A program made the position numbers and the translations under genes. Shown one piece after another: positions 1-8,203 of a stretch of 64,000 bases of DNA. Every line of letters starts with the position of its first letter. Position 1 is the first letter of the stretch. The DNA is from Rhodoferax sp. OV413. Its GTDB lineage: Bacteria; Pseudomonadota; Gammaproteobacteria; Burkholderiales; Burkholderiaceae_C. The notes below the pieces were generated by a model. It was not told the origin of the DNA, searched no databases, and worked only from the letters and a program-made list of their open reading frames with translations. The stretch spans positions 248,001 to 312,000 of the forward strand of contig NZ_FNJA01000005.1 in NCBI RefSeq assembly GCF_900104385.1, given 5' to 3'.

Positions 1-478
1 CATGGGCGGGGATGGCGTTCATCAGTACGCTGCTCGGGTAGGCTGCCTTGCCGCCGGGCACATAGATACCCACGCGATCCAGTGGCGTGACCTTTTGGCC
101 CAGTAGCGTGCCGTCCGCATCGCGGTAGCTCCAGCTCTCACCCGAAGCCTTTTTCTGCGCCTCGTGGTAGGTACGCACGCGGGCGGCGGCAGCTTGCAGG
201 GCTTCACGCTGGGCGGTAGGAATGGTGTCGAACGCGGCTCTGAGTTCGGCCTGGGTCAGCTCCAGCTCCGCCAGCGAACTCGCGCTCAAGCCGTCAAAGC
301 GGTTGGTGTACTCCAGCACCGCCGCGTCGCCGCGCAGCTGCACATCGGCCAGGATGTCGGCGACGGTTTTTTCGATCGCCGTATCAGCCTCGGCCGACCA
401 ATGCAGGCGCGCCTTGAATTCAGCCTCAAAAGTGCCGCTAGTGGTGAATAGATGTGCGGGAGCAGCTACAAATGTCAT
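1..478 (-). CDS. hisD: histidinol dehydrogenase HisD, N-terminal part (cut by window edge)
   Basis: HisD oxidises L-histidinol to histidine with two NAD+ in the last steps of histidine synthesis. About 159 N-terminal residues are visible, and the gene runs off the left edge. The HisD signature [19 protein letters not shown] lies near residues 136-154, and [14 protein letters not shown] near residue 50 is also typical. The ATG at 478 lies 5 bases after the hisG stop, so the two genes are co-transcribed. The first ~18 residues ([15 protein letters not shown]...) are encoded by a palindromic repeat (see the repeat at 424-483), which also supplies the start codon. I see no good Shine-Dalgarno sequence directly before the ATG. 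Confidence 0.93.
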   Translation of the reverse strand, partial: MTFVAAPAHLFTTSGTFEAEFKARLHWSAEADTAIEKTVADILADVQLRGDAAVLEYTNRFDGLSASSLAELELTQAELRAAFDTIPTAQREALQAAAARVRTYHEAQKKASGESWSYRDADGTLLGQKVTPLDRVGIYVPGGKAAYPSSVLMNAIPAH

Positions 479-483
479 AGCAA
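424..483 (-). repeat. Comamonadaceae-type palindromic repeat, copy 1 (over the hisD start)
   Basis: On the minus strand this copy reads GCTATGACATTTGTAGCTGC, then a CGCAC...ACTAGCGGCACTTTT arm. It fits the shared pattern of the six copies: CTAT-n8-TAGCTGC-n2-GCGC-n11-GCGCTAG-n-GGC-n2-TTTT. The ATG in its CTATG is the hisD start codon, and the repeat codes for the first ~18 HisD residues. Confidence 0.65.
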
Positions 484-1134
484 TCAGGAGGTAGAACGTT
501 CGGCAACTGCCTTGGCGAAGGCGTCGATCAGCGCGCGGATAGGGGCTTGCTTGAGCTTCAGCGAGGCCTGGTTCACCACCAGGCGCGAGCTGATGTCCAT
601 GATGCGCTCGACTTCCACCAGGTGGTTGGCTTTGAGCGTGTTGCCAGTGGACACCAGGTCCACGATGGCATCGGCCAGGCCGGTCAGCGGCGCCAGCTCC
701 ATGCTGCCGTAGAGCTTGATCAAATCCACGTGCACGCCCTTGGCGGCAAAGAACTCGCGCGCAATCGCTACATATTTAGTAGCTACCCGCAGCCGCGAAC
801 CCTGCTTTACAGCCCGTTCGTAGTCAAAGTCGGCACGCACCGCCACGCTGATGCGGCATTTGGCGATCTGCAGGTCCAGCGGCTGGTACATGCCCTGGCC
901 GCCGTGTTCGATCAAGGTGTCCTTGCCGGTGATGCCCAAATCGGCGCCGCCGTTTTCCACATAGGTGGGCACGTCGGAGGCGCGCACCAGCACCACCCGC
1001 ACGCCGGGCTGGTTGGTGTCCAGGATCAGCTTGCGCGAGGTTTCGGGGTTGTCCAGCACCTCGATGTTGGCGGCGCGCAGCAGCGGCAGCGTGTCGTCAA
1101 AGATGCGGCCTTTGGAGAGGGCTAAGGTAATCAT
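484..1134 (-). CDS. hisG: ATP phosphoribosyltransferase, short form HisG
   Basis: HisG catalyses the first committed step of histidine synthesis, joining ATP and PRPP. At 216 aa it is the short HisG-S form, lacking the C-terminal regulatory domain. By family knowledge it needs a HisZ partner, which is not in this window. The start [19 protein letters not shown] is typical, and the PRPP-binding region ([18 protein letters not shown]) lies near residues 154-171. Its ATG overlaps the murA stop (ATGA at 1131-1134), showing translational coupling in a murA-hisG-hisD run. The conserved RVATKY segment is present, so the enzyme looks intact. Confidence 0.97.
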   Translation of the reverse strand: MITLALSKGRIFDDTLPLLRAANIEVLDNPETSRKLILDTNQPGVRVVLVRASDVPTYVENGGADLGITGKDTLIEHGGQGMYQPLDLQIAKCRISVAVRADFDYERAVKQGSRLRVATKYVAIAREFFAAKGVHVDLIKLYGSMELAPLTGLADAIVDLVSTGNTLKANHLVEVERIMDISSRLVVNQASLKLKQAPIRALIDAFAKAVAERSTS

Positions 1135-2411
1135 GCTTTCACTCGCTCGATGTCTGCGCCTATGCCGCGCAGCTTGGCTTCCATCTGGTCGTAGCCGCGG
1201 TCCAGGTGGTAGATGCGGTCCACCACGGTCTCGCCTTCGGCCACCAGGCCGGCGATCACCAGGCTGGCAGACGCGCGCAGGTCGGTGGCCATCACGGTGG
1301 CGCCCGACAGCTTGGCCACGCCCTCGGTCACGGCCACCTTGCCGTCGATCTGGATGTGCGCGCCCAGGCGCACCAGCTCGTTGACATGCATGAAGCGGTT
1401 TTCAAAAATCGTCTCGGTGACCTTGCTCGGGCCCTGGGCCACGCAGTTCAGCACCATGAACTGGGCCTGCATGTCGGTGGGGAAACCCGGGTATTCGGTG
1501 GTGCGGAAGCTCTGCGCCTTCAGGTGCGCATGCGCCGGACCGGCGGACTGCACGCGGATGCCGTCGGCTTCGGGCGTGACCGTCACACCTGCAGTACGCA
1601 GCTTGTCGATCACCGCGTCCAGATGGTCGGCGCGGCCGTGCTGCAGCAGCACGTCGCCACCGGTGGCGGCCACGGCGCACAGGAAGGTACCGGTCTCGAT
1701 GCGGTCGGCCACCACCTGGTGGCTGCAGCCGTGCAGCTTGTCCACGCCCTGGATGCGGATGCGGTGCGTGCCATGGCCTTCGATCTTCGCGCCCATCTTG
1801 ATCAGCATCTCGGCCAGATCGCTGATTTCAGGCTCTTGCGCAGCGTTTTCCAGAACCGTCTCGCCTTCGGCCAGGGCTGCGGCCATCAGGAAGTTCTCGG
1901 TGCCGGTGACGGTCACCATGTCGGTGGTGATGTGGCAGCCCTTGAGGCGGGTCCAGCCCTTGGGCAGCTTGGCGATCATGTAGCCGTGCTCGACCACGAT
2001 CTCGGCGCCCATGGCCTGCAAACCCTTGATGTGCTGGTCCACCGGGCGCGAACCAATGGCGCAGCCGCCGGGCAGGGACACCGTAGCCTCGCCGAAACGC
2101 GCCAGCAACGGGCCCAGCGCCAGCACCGAGGCGCGCATGGTCTTCACCAGCTCGTACGGGGCTTCGGGGGACGACAAGGCGCCAGCGTTGATGCTTACCG
2201 TGCCATCTTCAGAACGATCTGCGGTCACACCCATGTTGCGGATCAGGGTCAGCATGGTGGCCACGTCCTGCAGGCGCGGCACATTGGTCAGGGTGACGGG
2301 CTCGGCCGTCAGCAGCGCGGCGCACAGCTCGGGCAGAGCGGCGTTCTTGGCGCCGGAGATGCGGACCTGGCCTTGCAGGCTGCGGCCACCGCGGATGATT
2401 AATTTGTCCAT
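1131..2411 (-). CDS. murA: UDP-N-acetylglucosamine 1-carboxyvinyltransferase MurA
   Basis: MurA transfers enolpyruvate from PEP to UDP-GlcNAc, the first committed step of peptidoglycan synthesis, in the cytosol. The 426-aa length is normal. The start [20 protein letters not shown] is canonical, with the substrate-contacting lysine in SGAKNAALP. The PEP-binding, fosfomycin-target cysteine sits in [14 protein letters not shown] near residue 116. Its position between ibaG and hisG matches the widespread proteobacterial mla-ibaG-murA-his arrangement. The stop overlaps the hisG start. Confidence 0.98.
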   Translation of the reverse strand: MDKLIIRGGRSLQGQVRISGAKNAALPELCAALLTAEPVTLTNVPRLQDVATMLTLIRNMGVTADRSEDGTVSINAGALSSPEAPYELVKTMRASVLALGPLLARFGEATVSLPGGCAIGSRPVDQHIKGLQAMGAEIVVEHGYMIAKLPKGWTRLKGCHITTDMVTVTGTENFLMAAALAEGETVLENAAQEPEISDLAEMLIKMGAKIEGHGTHRIRIQGVDKLHGCSHQVVADRIETGTFLCAVAATGGDVLLQHGRADHLDAVIDKLRTAGVTVTPEADGIRVQSAGPAHAHLKAQSFRTTEYPGFPTDMQAQFMVLNCVAQGPSKVTETIFENRFMHVNELVRLGAHIQIDGKVAVTEGVAKLSGATVMATDLRASASLVIAGLVAEGETVVDRIYHLDRGYDQMEAKLRGIGADIERVKA

Positions 2412-2430
2412 GGAATGCGATCAGTAGGGT

Positions 2431-2673
2431 TTAGCGGGGCAAGGCGGCCCACTCGGCAGGCGTGTAGGTCTTCATCGACAGCGCGTGCACTTCGTCGGTA
2501 TGCATTTTGGCGCCCAGCGTGGCGTAGACCCGCTGGTGGCGCTGGATGGCGCGGCGGCCCTCGAACTCGGCCGAGACGATGGTGGCGTACCAGTGGCGGC
2601 CATCGCCTTCGAGTTCGATGTGCTCGCAGGGCAGGTGCGAGGCGATGAGGTTTTGCAGTTCTTCAGCAGTCAT
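2431..2673 (-). CDS. ibaG: BolA/IbaG family protein
   Basis: A small 80-aa BolA-like protein. IbaG/BolA proteins partner monothiol glutaredoxins in handling iron-sulfur clusters. The fold signature is visible: HIELEGDGRHWYATIVSAEF, then the helix-turn segment RRAIQRHQRVYATLGAKM. The candidate metal-ligand histidine lies in MHTDEVHALSMKTYTP. It is 19 bases upstream of murA and directly downstream of an ABC permease gene. IbaG rather than BolA is chosen because of the murA linkage. Confidence 0.93.
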   Translation of the reverse strand: MTAEELQNLIASHLPCEHIELEGDGRHWYATIVSAEFEGRRAIQRHQRVYATLGAKMHTDEVHALSMKTYTPAEWAALPR

Positions 2674-2689
2674 GGGAGTATTTTTTGGA

Positions 2690-3445
2690 TTAGCCGCGGA
2701 TCTTGTAGCCGATGCGCAGCAGGTTCACGGTGATGGCGCTGACCACCAGCAAGGCTGTGCCGACGATGCCCAGGCTGATCCAGGGCGATACGTCGCTGAC
2801 GCCAAAGAAGCCGTAGCGGAAGCCGTCGATCATGTAGAAGAACGGGTTCAGGTGGCTGACGGTCTGCCAGAAAGGTGGCAGCGAATGGATGGAATAAAAC
2901 ACGCCACTCAAAAAGGTCATGGGCATGATGACGAAGTTCTGGAACGCTGCCATCTGGTCGAACTTCTCGGCCCACAAGCCGGCGATGATGCCCAGCGTAC
3001 CCAGCAGCGCCGCGCCCAGCACCGCGAACACGATGATCCACAGCGGGGCCACAAAGCTGGCGCCGGTGAAGATGGCGGTCACGGCAAACACCCCGGCACC
3101 GACCAGCAGACCGCGCGCCACGGCCGAGCCGGTATAGGCCCAGAACCAGCCCCAGTGCGACAACGGGGTCAGCAGCACGAACACCAGGCTGCCCATGATC
3201 TTGCTCTGGATCAGCGAGGAGGAGCTGTTGGCAAAGGCGTTTTGCAGCACGCTCATCATCACCAAGCCAGGCACCAGGAAGGCGGTGTAGTTGATCGTGC
3301 CGTAGACCAAGGCCTTGCCTTCGAGCACATGGCCGAAGATCAGCAGGTACAGCACGGCGGTCAGCACGGGTGCGCCCACGGTCTGGAAGCCGACCTTCCA
3401 GAAGCGCAGCGATTCTTTATATAAAAGGGTTTGCCAGCCGGTCAT
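2690..3445 (-). CDS. ABC-2 type transporter permease (YadH-like)
   Basis: A 251-aa integral membrane protein with about six hydrophobic segments and the ABC-2 permease pattern. The N-terminal stretch WQTLLYKESLRFWKVGFQTVGAP is typical of the YadH/NodJ/drrB-like group. It overlaps the ATPase gene by 4 bases (ATGA), so the pair forms one exporter in the inner membrane. The substrate is unknown. YadGH-type transporters are only loosely characterised, and an envelope-related cargo is suggested only by the mla and murA neighbours. Confidence 0.92.
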   Translation of the reverse strand: MTGWQTLLYKESLRFWKVGFQTVGAPVLTAVLYLLIFGHVLEGKALVYGTINYTAFLVPGLVMMSVLQNAFANSSSSLIQSKIMGSLVFVLLTPLSHWGWFWAYTGSAVARGLLVGAGVFAVTAIFTGASFVAPLWIIVFAVLGAALLGTLGIIAGLWAEKFDQMAAFQNFVIMPMTFLSGVFYSIHSLPPFWQTVSHLNPFFYMIDGFRYGFFGVSDVSPWISLGIVGTALLVVSAITVNLLRIGYKIRG

Positions 3446-4380
3446 ACCGCCACTCCGTTGGCCACGTAGCCGTTCGTCATCACATCCAAAAACACATCTT
3501 CCAGGTCGGCCTTGCGGATCTCCACGTCCTCGGCTGTCAGCCCGGCTTCGCGCACCGCTGCCAGATAGCGTTCAATCTCCGCCGCGTTGTGCGCGGGAAA
3601 CTGCACGATGCGACCGGTAATCCGGGCCTGCTGCGCCAGGGCGCTGGGGAGTTCGCTATCCACTTTGAAGCGAAGCACATTGCTGGAGGCATTTTTCAAC
3701 AGTTCGCTGGTGCGGTCCAACGCCACCACCCTGCCCTGCTTGAGCATGGCGATGCGCGAACACAGGGCCTCTGCTTCTTCCAGGTAATGGGTGGTCAGCA
3801 GCACGGTATGGCCTTGCTTGTTCAGCTTGGCGATGAATTGCCACAGGGTCTGGCGCAGCTCCACGTCCACACCAGCGGTGGGCTCATCCAGCACGATCAC
3901 CGGCGGCTTGTGCACCAGGGCCTGGGCTACCAGCACGCGGCGCTTCATGCCGCCGGACAGCTGGCGCATATTGGCGTTGGCCTTGTCGGTCAGGCCCAGG
4001 CTTTCCAGCAACTCATCGATCCAGGCGTCGTTGTTCTTCACGCCGAAGTAGCCCGACTGGATGCGCAGCGCCTCGCGCACGTTGAAGAACGGGTCGAACA
4101 CCAGCTCCTGCGGCACCACGCCCAGCTGGCGCCGCGCGTTGGCATAGTCGCGCACCACGTCGTGGCCGTGCACCAGCACTTTGCCACCGGTGGCACGGTT
4201 CAGGCCCGCCAGGATACTGATCAGCGTGGTCTTGCCCGCGCCATTCGGCCCGAGCAGGCCAAAAAATTCCCCCTGGGCGATGTCGAAGCTGACGCTGTCG
4301 AGGGCGGTGAGGGGGGGATTTTTAGCGCCGCGGGGGCTGGCGTAGGTCTTGGAGACCTGCTGGAAGGAGATGGCTGGCAT
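3442..4380 (-). CDS. ABC transporter ATP-binding protein (YadG-like)
   Basis: A 312-aa ATPase subunit for the permease encoded directly downstream. Walker A is GPNGAGKTTL (about residues 43-52), the signature motif is LSGGMKRRVLVAQAL, and Walker B is PVIVLDEPTAGVD followed by the switch histidine in LLTTHYLEEAE. The ~70-residue C-terminal extension is usual for the YadG/CcmA group. It is preceded by a 325-bp gap that is mostly occupied by a terminal-inverted-repeat element, so its promoter either lies near or within that element or is read through from the mla genes. Confidence 0.95.
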   Translation of the reverse strand: MPAISFQQVSKTYASPRGAKNPPLTALDSVSFDIAQGEFFGLLGPNGAGKTTLISILAGLNRATGGKVLVHGHDVVRDYANARRQLGVVPQELVFDPFFNVREALRIQSGYFGVKNNDAWIDELLESLGLTDKANANMRQLSGGMKRRVLVAQALVHKPPVIVLDEPTAGVDVELRQTLWQFIAKLNKQGHTVLLTTHYLEEAEALCSRIAMLKQGRVVALDRTSELLKNASSNVLRFKVDSELPSALAQQARITGRIVQFPAHNAAEIERYLAAVREAGLTAEDVEIRKADLEDVFLDVMTNGYVANGVAV

Positions 4381-4430
4381 GGGCCGACGATTTTAACGGC
4401 TGGGGGGCCATGTCGCCGGGTGTGGGCATT

Positions 4431-4700
4431 AGAACGTGTCTACGGTCTATTTGGGGCCGCGCAGCTGCCTTTTCGGGATGGGCTGGTAGGCGCAGCGTAC
4501 AGCCAATAGCCCGGCTATTGGCAAGCGGTGCAACACCCCAGACCGCCCGAAAAGGCAGCTGCCCTGCGGGTTGGGGAGAAATCGGGCGATTTGTCCGCCA
4601 TCCCCTTTGCATGGGCAGGGAGCCCATGCTGCAGGTGCTGACAGCCAACTCATCCCGATTGCTCCCCAACGCGGCCCCAAATAGACCGTAGACACGTTCT
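4431..4700. mobile_element. 270-bp non-coding element with perfect 31-bp terminal inverted repeats (MITE-like)
   Basis: Bases 4431-4461 (AGAACGTGTCTACGGTCTAT...) are the exact reverse complement of 4670-4700. Nested inside are a second perfect 16-bp inverted pair (CAGCTGCCTTTTCGGG, 4462-4477 against 4546-4561), a hairpin CCAATAGC-ccg-GCTATTGG at 4503-4521, and a hairpin GCATGGGC...GCCCATGC near 4610-4630. No plausible gene lies inside; the reading frames crossing it are by-products of its composition. It fills the gap between the aminotransferase and the ABC exporter. I could not identify a target-site duplication. With its flanks it accounts for the whole 325-bp gene-free stretch 4381-4705. 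Confidence 0.8.
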
Positions 4701-4705
4701 CAGGA

Positions 4706-5830
4706 CTAGATTTGCGCGAGCGCCCGCTCCAAGTTCTGCACCGTGCGCTCCACGTTGTGCAGCTTCTCCAGGCCGAACAGGCCGATGCGGAAGCTCTGGA
4801 AGTCTGGCCCCTCGTCGCACTGCAAGGGCACGCCAGCCGCCGTCTGCAGGCCCTGGCCGAGAAACTTCTTGCCCGACTGGATCTCGGCGTCGGTGGTGTA
4901 GCTGACCACCACGCCCGGCGCCTGGAAGCCCGGCGCCGCCACGCTGGGGAATCCCTTGCGGACCAGCAGCGCGCGCACCTGCTCGCCCAGCGCCTGCTGC
5001 TCGGCGCGCACCTTGTCAAAACCATAGGCCTGCATTTCTTGCATCACGGTGTACAGCCGGGCCAGCGCATCGGTAGGCAGGGTCGCGTGGTAGGCATGGC
5101 CGCCGTTTTCATAGGCTTCCATGATCTGCAGCCATTTGCGCAGGTCGCAGGCAAAGCTGCTGCTGGTAGTCGACTCGATGCGCTCGCGGGCCAGAGCGCT
5201 GAGCATGACCAGCGCGCAGCAAGGCGAGCCGCTCCAGCCTTTTTGCGGCGCGCTCACCAGCACATCCACACCGGTGGCCTGCATATCGACCCAGATGGCG
5301 CCCGAGGCAATGCAGTCCAGCACCAGCAAGCCGCCCACGGCGTGCACCGCGTCGGCCACGGCGCGCAGATAGGCATCGGGCAGGATCATGCCGCTGGCGG
5401 TTTCCACATGCGGGGCGAACACCACAGCGGGCTTTTCGGCCTGGATGGTGGCCACCACTTCGGCGATCGGCACGGGCGCGAACGGCGCCTGCTTGCCCTC
5501 GCCCTGGCGCCGAGCCTTGAGCACGGTAGAGGCAGCCGGAATCTTGCCCATGTCGAAAATTTGCGTCCAGCGGTAGCTGAACCAGCCATTGCGGATGACA
5601 AGCACCTTCTGGTCGGTCGCGAATTGCCGGGCCACGGCTTCCATGCCAAAGGTACCGCTGCCGGGCACCACGATGGCCGACCGGGCCTGGTAGACCTGTT
5701 TGAGCACCCCCGAGATCCCGCGCATCACGCCCTGGAAGCTCTGCGACATGTGGTTCAGGGCGCGGTCGGTATAGACCACCGAGTATTCAAGCAGACCCTC
5801 GGGGTCTACATGGGGCAAGAGTCCAGGCAT
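4706..5830 (-). CDS. class V aminotransferase, alanine-glyoxylate/serine-pyruvate type
   Basis: A 374-aa PLP-dependent transaminase of fold type I. The Schiff-base lysine is in SAPQKGWSG (about residue 197) and the PLP-aspartate in LVLDCIASGAIWVD. The FGMEAV and NGWFSYRW segments resemble alanine-glyoxylate and 2-aminoethylphosphonate aminotransferases. The start at 5830 is chosen because GGAG lies 8 bases upstream; an upstream TTG would add only four residues. It sits in the mla run, 74 bases after mlaB. The true amino donor and acceptor cannot be read from sequence. Confidence 0.87.
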   Translation of the reverse strand: MPGLLPHVDPEGLLEYSVVYTDRALNHMSQSFQGVMRGISGVLKQVYQARSAIVVPGSGTFGMEAVARQFATDQKVLVIRNGWFSYRWTQIFDMGKIPAASTVLKARRQGEGKQAPFAPVPIAEVVATIQAEKPAVVFAPHVETASGMILPDAYLRAVADAVHAVGGLLVLDCIASGAIWVDMQATGVDVLVSAPQKGWSGSPCCALVMLSALARERIESTTSSSFACDLRKWLQIMEAYENGGHAYHATLPTDALARLYTVMQEMQAYGFDKVRAEQQALGEQVRALLVRKGFPSVAAPGFQAPGVVVSYTTDAEIQSGKKFLGQGLQTAAGVPLQCDEGPDFQSFRIGLFGLEKLHNVERTVQNLERALAQI

Positions 5831-5904
5831 GGTGCGCTCCAATCGGCTAGGAATAGCCGACCAGTTTAGCGCGCAGGCTTTGGGTAATTACCCTTGGAAC
5901 GGCT

Positions 5905-6177
5905 TCAAACGGCGGCCGGCAGCAGCTCGGCCACGCCGTACAAGCCGGCCAGCGCCGCCAGCCGCGCCGGCAGGCCGCGCACCGCGAAGGCCCGGCCCAT
6001 GGCCATGCTTTCGCGCCGGCATTCCAGCATCACGGCCAGCGCCGACGAGTCGAACCGGGCCAGCGCCGTGGCATCCAGCACCACCGGCGCGGCCGGCTGC
6101 GAACGCAGGCCTTGCACCAGCATGCGCAGCGAGGCAGTCGCCTGCGCGTGGGTCAACTCAGCGGGCAAGACCAGCAT
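5905..6177 (-). CDS. mlaB: MlaB, STAS-domain subunit of the Mla lipid transporter
   Basis: A 90-aa single STAS domain (PVVLDATALARFDSSALAVM is the core). MlaB binds MlaF on the cytoplasmic side and supports assembly and activity of the MlaFEDB complex. The identification rests on the fold signature plus position, 3 bases after mlaC in an otherwise complete mla set. It is divergent, as MlaB proteins usually are. Other STAS proteins are excluded mainly by context. Confidence 0.88.
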   Translation of the reverse strand: MLVLPAELTHAQATASLRMLVQGLRSQPAAPVVLDATALARFDSSALAVMLECRRESMAMGRAFAVRGLPARLAALAGLYGVAELLPAAV

Positions 6178-6180
6178 GGA

Positions 6181-6822
6181 TCAGCCTTTTTTGGCTGCGT
6201 TGGCCTGGTTGCGCGTGGTCAAGGTGGTGATCAGACCATCAATACCCTTGGCGTTGATCTCGCTGGCGAACTGGCTGCGGTAGGTTTCGACCAGCCACAC
6301 GCCCAGCACGTTCAGGTTGAAGATCTTCCAGCCGGCGCCGTCGCCAGGGGTTTTTTCCAGGCGGTAGTCCAGCTGCACCGGGTCGCCGCGGCCCTTAACC
6401 TCGGTACGCACCACAACCTCTTTTTCGTCGGCTGCGGCCCGGAACGGCTTCATGCTGATTTCCTGGTCGCTGACCTGGGCCAGCGCGCCCGAATAGGTGC
6501 GCACCAGCAGAATCTTGAATTCTTCCTGCAGGCGCTTTTGCTGCTCGGGCGTGGCCTGGCGCCAGCCTGGGCCGACGGCCGAGGCGGTCATGCGCTGGAA
6601 GTTGACGTTCGGCATGATCTTGGAGTCCACCAGCAGCATGATCTTGGCGATATTGCCCTGCTGCAGGGTCTTGTCGGCCTTGATGGTGTCCAACACTTCG
6701 GTGGAAATGCGCTTGACCAGCACATCGGGTGCTTCATCGGCGGCCGCAGCCCCCATGGAGGTGGTCGCCGCCACCGCAAACACCATACCGGCCAACAGGG
6801 AACCTAAAAAACGACGCTTCAT
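6181..6822 (-). CDS. mlaC: MlaC, periplasmic phospholipid carrier
   Basis: A 213-aa protein with a Sec signal peptide (MKRRFLGSLLAGMVFAVAAT..., likely cut after an Ala-x-Ala near residue 27). The mature part fits the MlaC/Ttg2D family: VLDTIKADKTLQQGN, then KIMPNVNFQRMTASAVG and RTYSGALAQVSDQE. It shuttles phospholipid between MlaA at the outer membrane and MlaFEDB at the inner membrane. It follows mlaA by 115 bases and abuts mlaB. Confidence 0.96.
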   Translation of the reverse strand: MKRRFLGSLLAGMVFAVAATTSMGAAAADEAPDVLVKRISTEVLDTIKADKTLQQGNIAKIMLLVDSKIMPNVNFQRMTASAVGPGWRQATPEQQKRLQEEFKILLVRTYSGALAQVSDQEISMKPFRAAADEKEVVVRTEVKGRGDPVQLDYRLEKTPGDGAGWKIFNLNVLGVWLVETYRSQFASEINAKGIDGLITTLTTRNQANAAKKG

Positions 6823-6937
6823 ACAATCCTTCTGTGCGGGACAACCCGCGTTTCAATAATGCCAATGTAAACCCCGGGGTTGACACCAGGCCGATTGCGC
6901 GGCCCTACTTTGCGCCCCGGTTACACAGTGGGGGGCC

Positions 6938-7660
6938 TTACTTGGCCGGCTCGGCGGCCGGTTCCGGGGGGTTGCCGTCGTAGACCTCGCTGCGCCGCGC
7001 CTGCAGATAGAAGTCGCGGCTGAACGTGTATTTATCCAGCGCCGCGTCATCCAGCACAGCGCTGGCGCGCAGCAGATTGGCCCGGGTGTTGACCAGGTTC
7101 AGCCCGGTCAGGCGGTCCCGGTCGCCCGAATGCGGCACCGCATTCAGCGCATTGCCCTGCATGTCCAGCGGCAAGGCAGCCGTGTCGCGCACGGTGGACG
7201 AACCCAGCAAAGGCAGGACCAGATACGGGCCCGAGGGCACGCCCCAGCTGCCGAGGGTCTGGCCAAAGTCTTCCTTGTGCCGCTCCAGGCCCATGTCGGT
7301 GGCCAAGTCAAAAATACCGCCCAGGCCGAACACGGTGTTGATGCTGAAGCGCATCCAGCTCTCTGCGGCATCGCGGCCCTTGAGCTGCAAGGCGTTGTTG
7401 GCAATGCTCCAGACCTCGGTCAGATTGGAGAAGAAGTTGGTCACGCCGGTGCGCACCAGCGCAGGTGTGACCTTGGTGTAGACCGTGGCCACGGGTTTGA
7501 ACACGGCGTTGTCGACCACTTCATTGAAGCCAAAAACCGTGCGGTTCAGCGGCTCCAGCGGATCGCGTGGGTTCGCCTGGGGGCCGGTGGCACAACCAGA
7601 AATTACAAGAAATATGCCGCTAGCGCAGACAAGCTTTGCGTGTTTAGCTATTTTTTTCAT
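6938..7660 (-). CDS. mlaA: MlaA (VacJ) outer-membrane lipoprotein
   Basis: A 240-aa lipoprotein with a lipobox at ISGC (Cys 23). Family motifs are DPLEPLNRTVFGFNEVVD, RFSINTVFGLGGIFDLA and HKEDFGQTLGSWGVPSGPYL, followed by LPLLGSSTVRDT. MlaA removes mislocalised phospholipid from the outer leaflet. Here it sits inside the operon between mlaD and mlaC, unlike E. coli where it is unlinked. Its start codon and roughly the first 17 residues of the signal peptide (MKKIAKHAKLVCASG...) come from a palindromic repeat at 7607-7664. Confidence 0.96.
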   Translation of the reverse strand: MKKIAKHAKLVCASGIFLVISGCATGPQANPRDPLEPLNRTVFGFNEVVDNAVFKPVATVYTKVTPALVRTGVTNFFSNLTEVWSIANNALQLKGRDAAESWMRFSINTVFGLGGIFDLATDMGLERHKEDFGQTLGSWGVPSGPYLVLPLLGSSTVRDTAALPLDMQGNALNAVPHSGDRDRLTGLNLVNTRANLLRASAVLDDAALDKYTFSRDFYLQARRSEVYDGNPPEPAAEPAK

Positions 7661-7664
7661 AGTG
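7607..7664 (-). repeat. palindromic repeat, copy 2 (over the mlaA start and signal peptide)
   Basis: The minus strand reads CTATGAAAAAAATAGCT, then ACACGCAAAGC and TGCGCTAGCGGCATATTT. It matches the repeat pattern, including the CTATG that serves as the mlaA start codon and the GCGCTAG-n-GGCA arm. The match is looser than in the other copies, as expected if the sequence is now selected as a signal peptide. Confidence 0.55.
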
Positions 7665-7687
7665 AATATGGGGATGGGTATCCGCTC

Positions 7688-8194
7688 TTATTTTTTAACT
7701 GCGGGGGCAGGTGCAGCGGGCGCAGCCGGAGTTTCCGGGCCGTCGGCCGCCTTGCTGTACAGGAACTGGCTGATCAGGTTCTCCAGCACCACGGCCGACT
7801 GGGTGGTGGAAATGGTGTCGCCGGCAACCAGATTCTTGGCGTCCGCACCGGCTTCAATGCCGATGTACTGCTCGCCCAGCAGGCCGCTGGTCAGAATCTT
7901 CAGCGAGCTGTCTTTGGGGAAAGCATAGTGCGGGTCCATGGCCAATGTCACCCGCGCCTGGAAGCTTTTGTCATCAAAAGTGATGCCCTCGACACGGCCG
8001 ACCACCACGCCGGCGCTCTTGACCGCCGCCTTGGGCTTGAGCCCGCCGATATTGTCGAACTTGGCGCTCACGCTGTAGCCGGTCTGGAAGCTCAGCGACA
8101 GCAGGTTCGCCGACTGCAGCGCCAGAAACAGCAGCGCAGCCGCTCCCAGCAGTACAAACAAACCTACCCAGATATCGTTTTTAGAGCGTTGCAT
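7688..8194 (-). CDS. mlaD: MlaD, MCE-domain membrane subunit
   Basis: A 168-aa protein with one N-terminal membrane segment (VGLFVLLGAAALLFLALQ, about residues 10-27) followed by an MCE domain (SAKFDNIGGLKPKAAVKSAG, then VVGRVEGITFD). MlaD forms the periplasmic hexameric ring that carries lipid from MlaC to MlaE. The C-terminal tail is rich in Ala and Pro. It is 9 bases downstream of mlaE. Confidence 0.97.
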   Translation of the reverse strand: MQRSKNDIWVGLFVLLGAAALLFLALQSANLLSLSFQTGYSVSAKFDNIGGLKPKAAVKSAGVVVGRVEGITFDDKSFQARVTLAMDPHYAFPKDSSLKILTSGLLGEQYIGIEAGADAKNLVAGDTISTTQSAVVLENLISQFLYSKAADGPETPAAPAAPAPAVKK

Positions 8195-8203
8195 AACTAG
8201 ACC

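Noticed and set aside
764-795. GTAGCTACTAAATATGTAGC in hisG resembling the palindromic repeat
   Set aside because: The residues encoded (RVATKY) are conserved in HisG generally, and the second arm of the repeat is missing.
4322-4691. Overlapping frames of 80-190 codons crossing the 270-bp TIR element
   Set aside because: They exist on both strands only because the palindromic element mirrors itself; no ribosome site and no domain.
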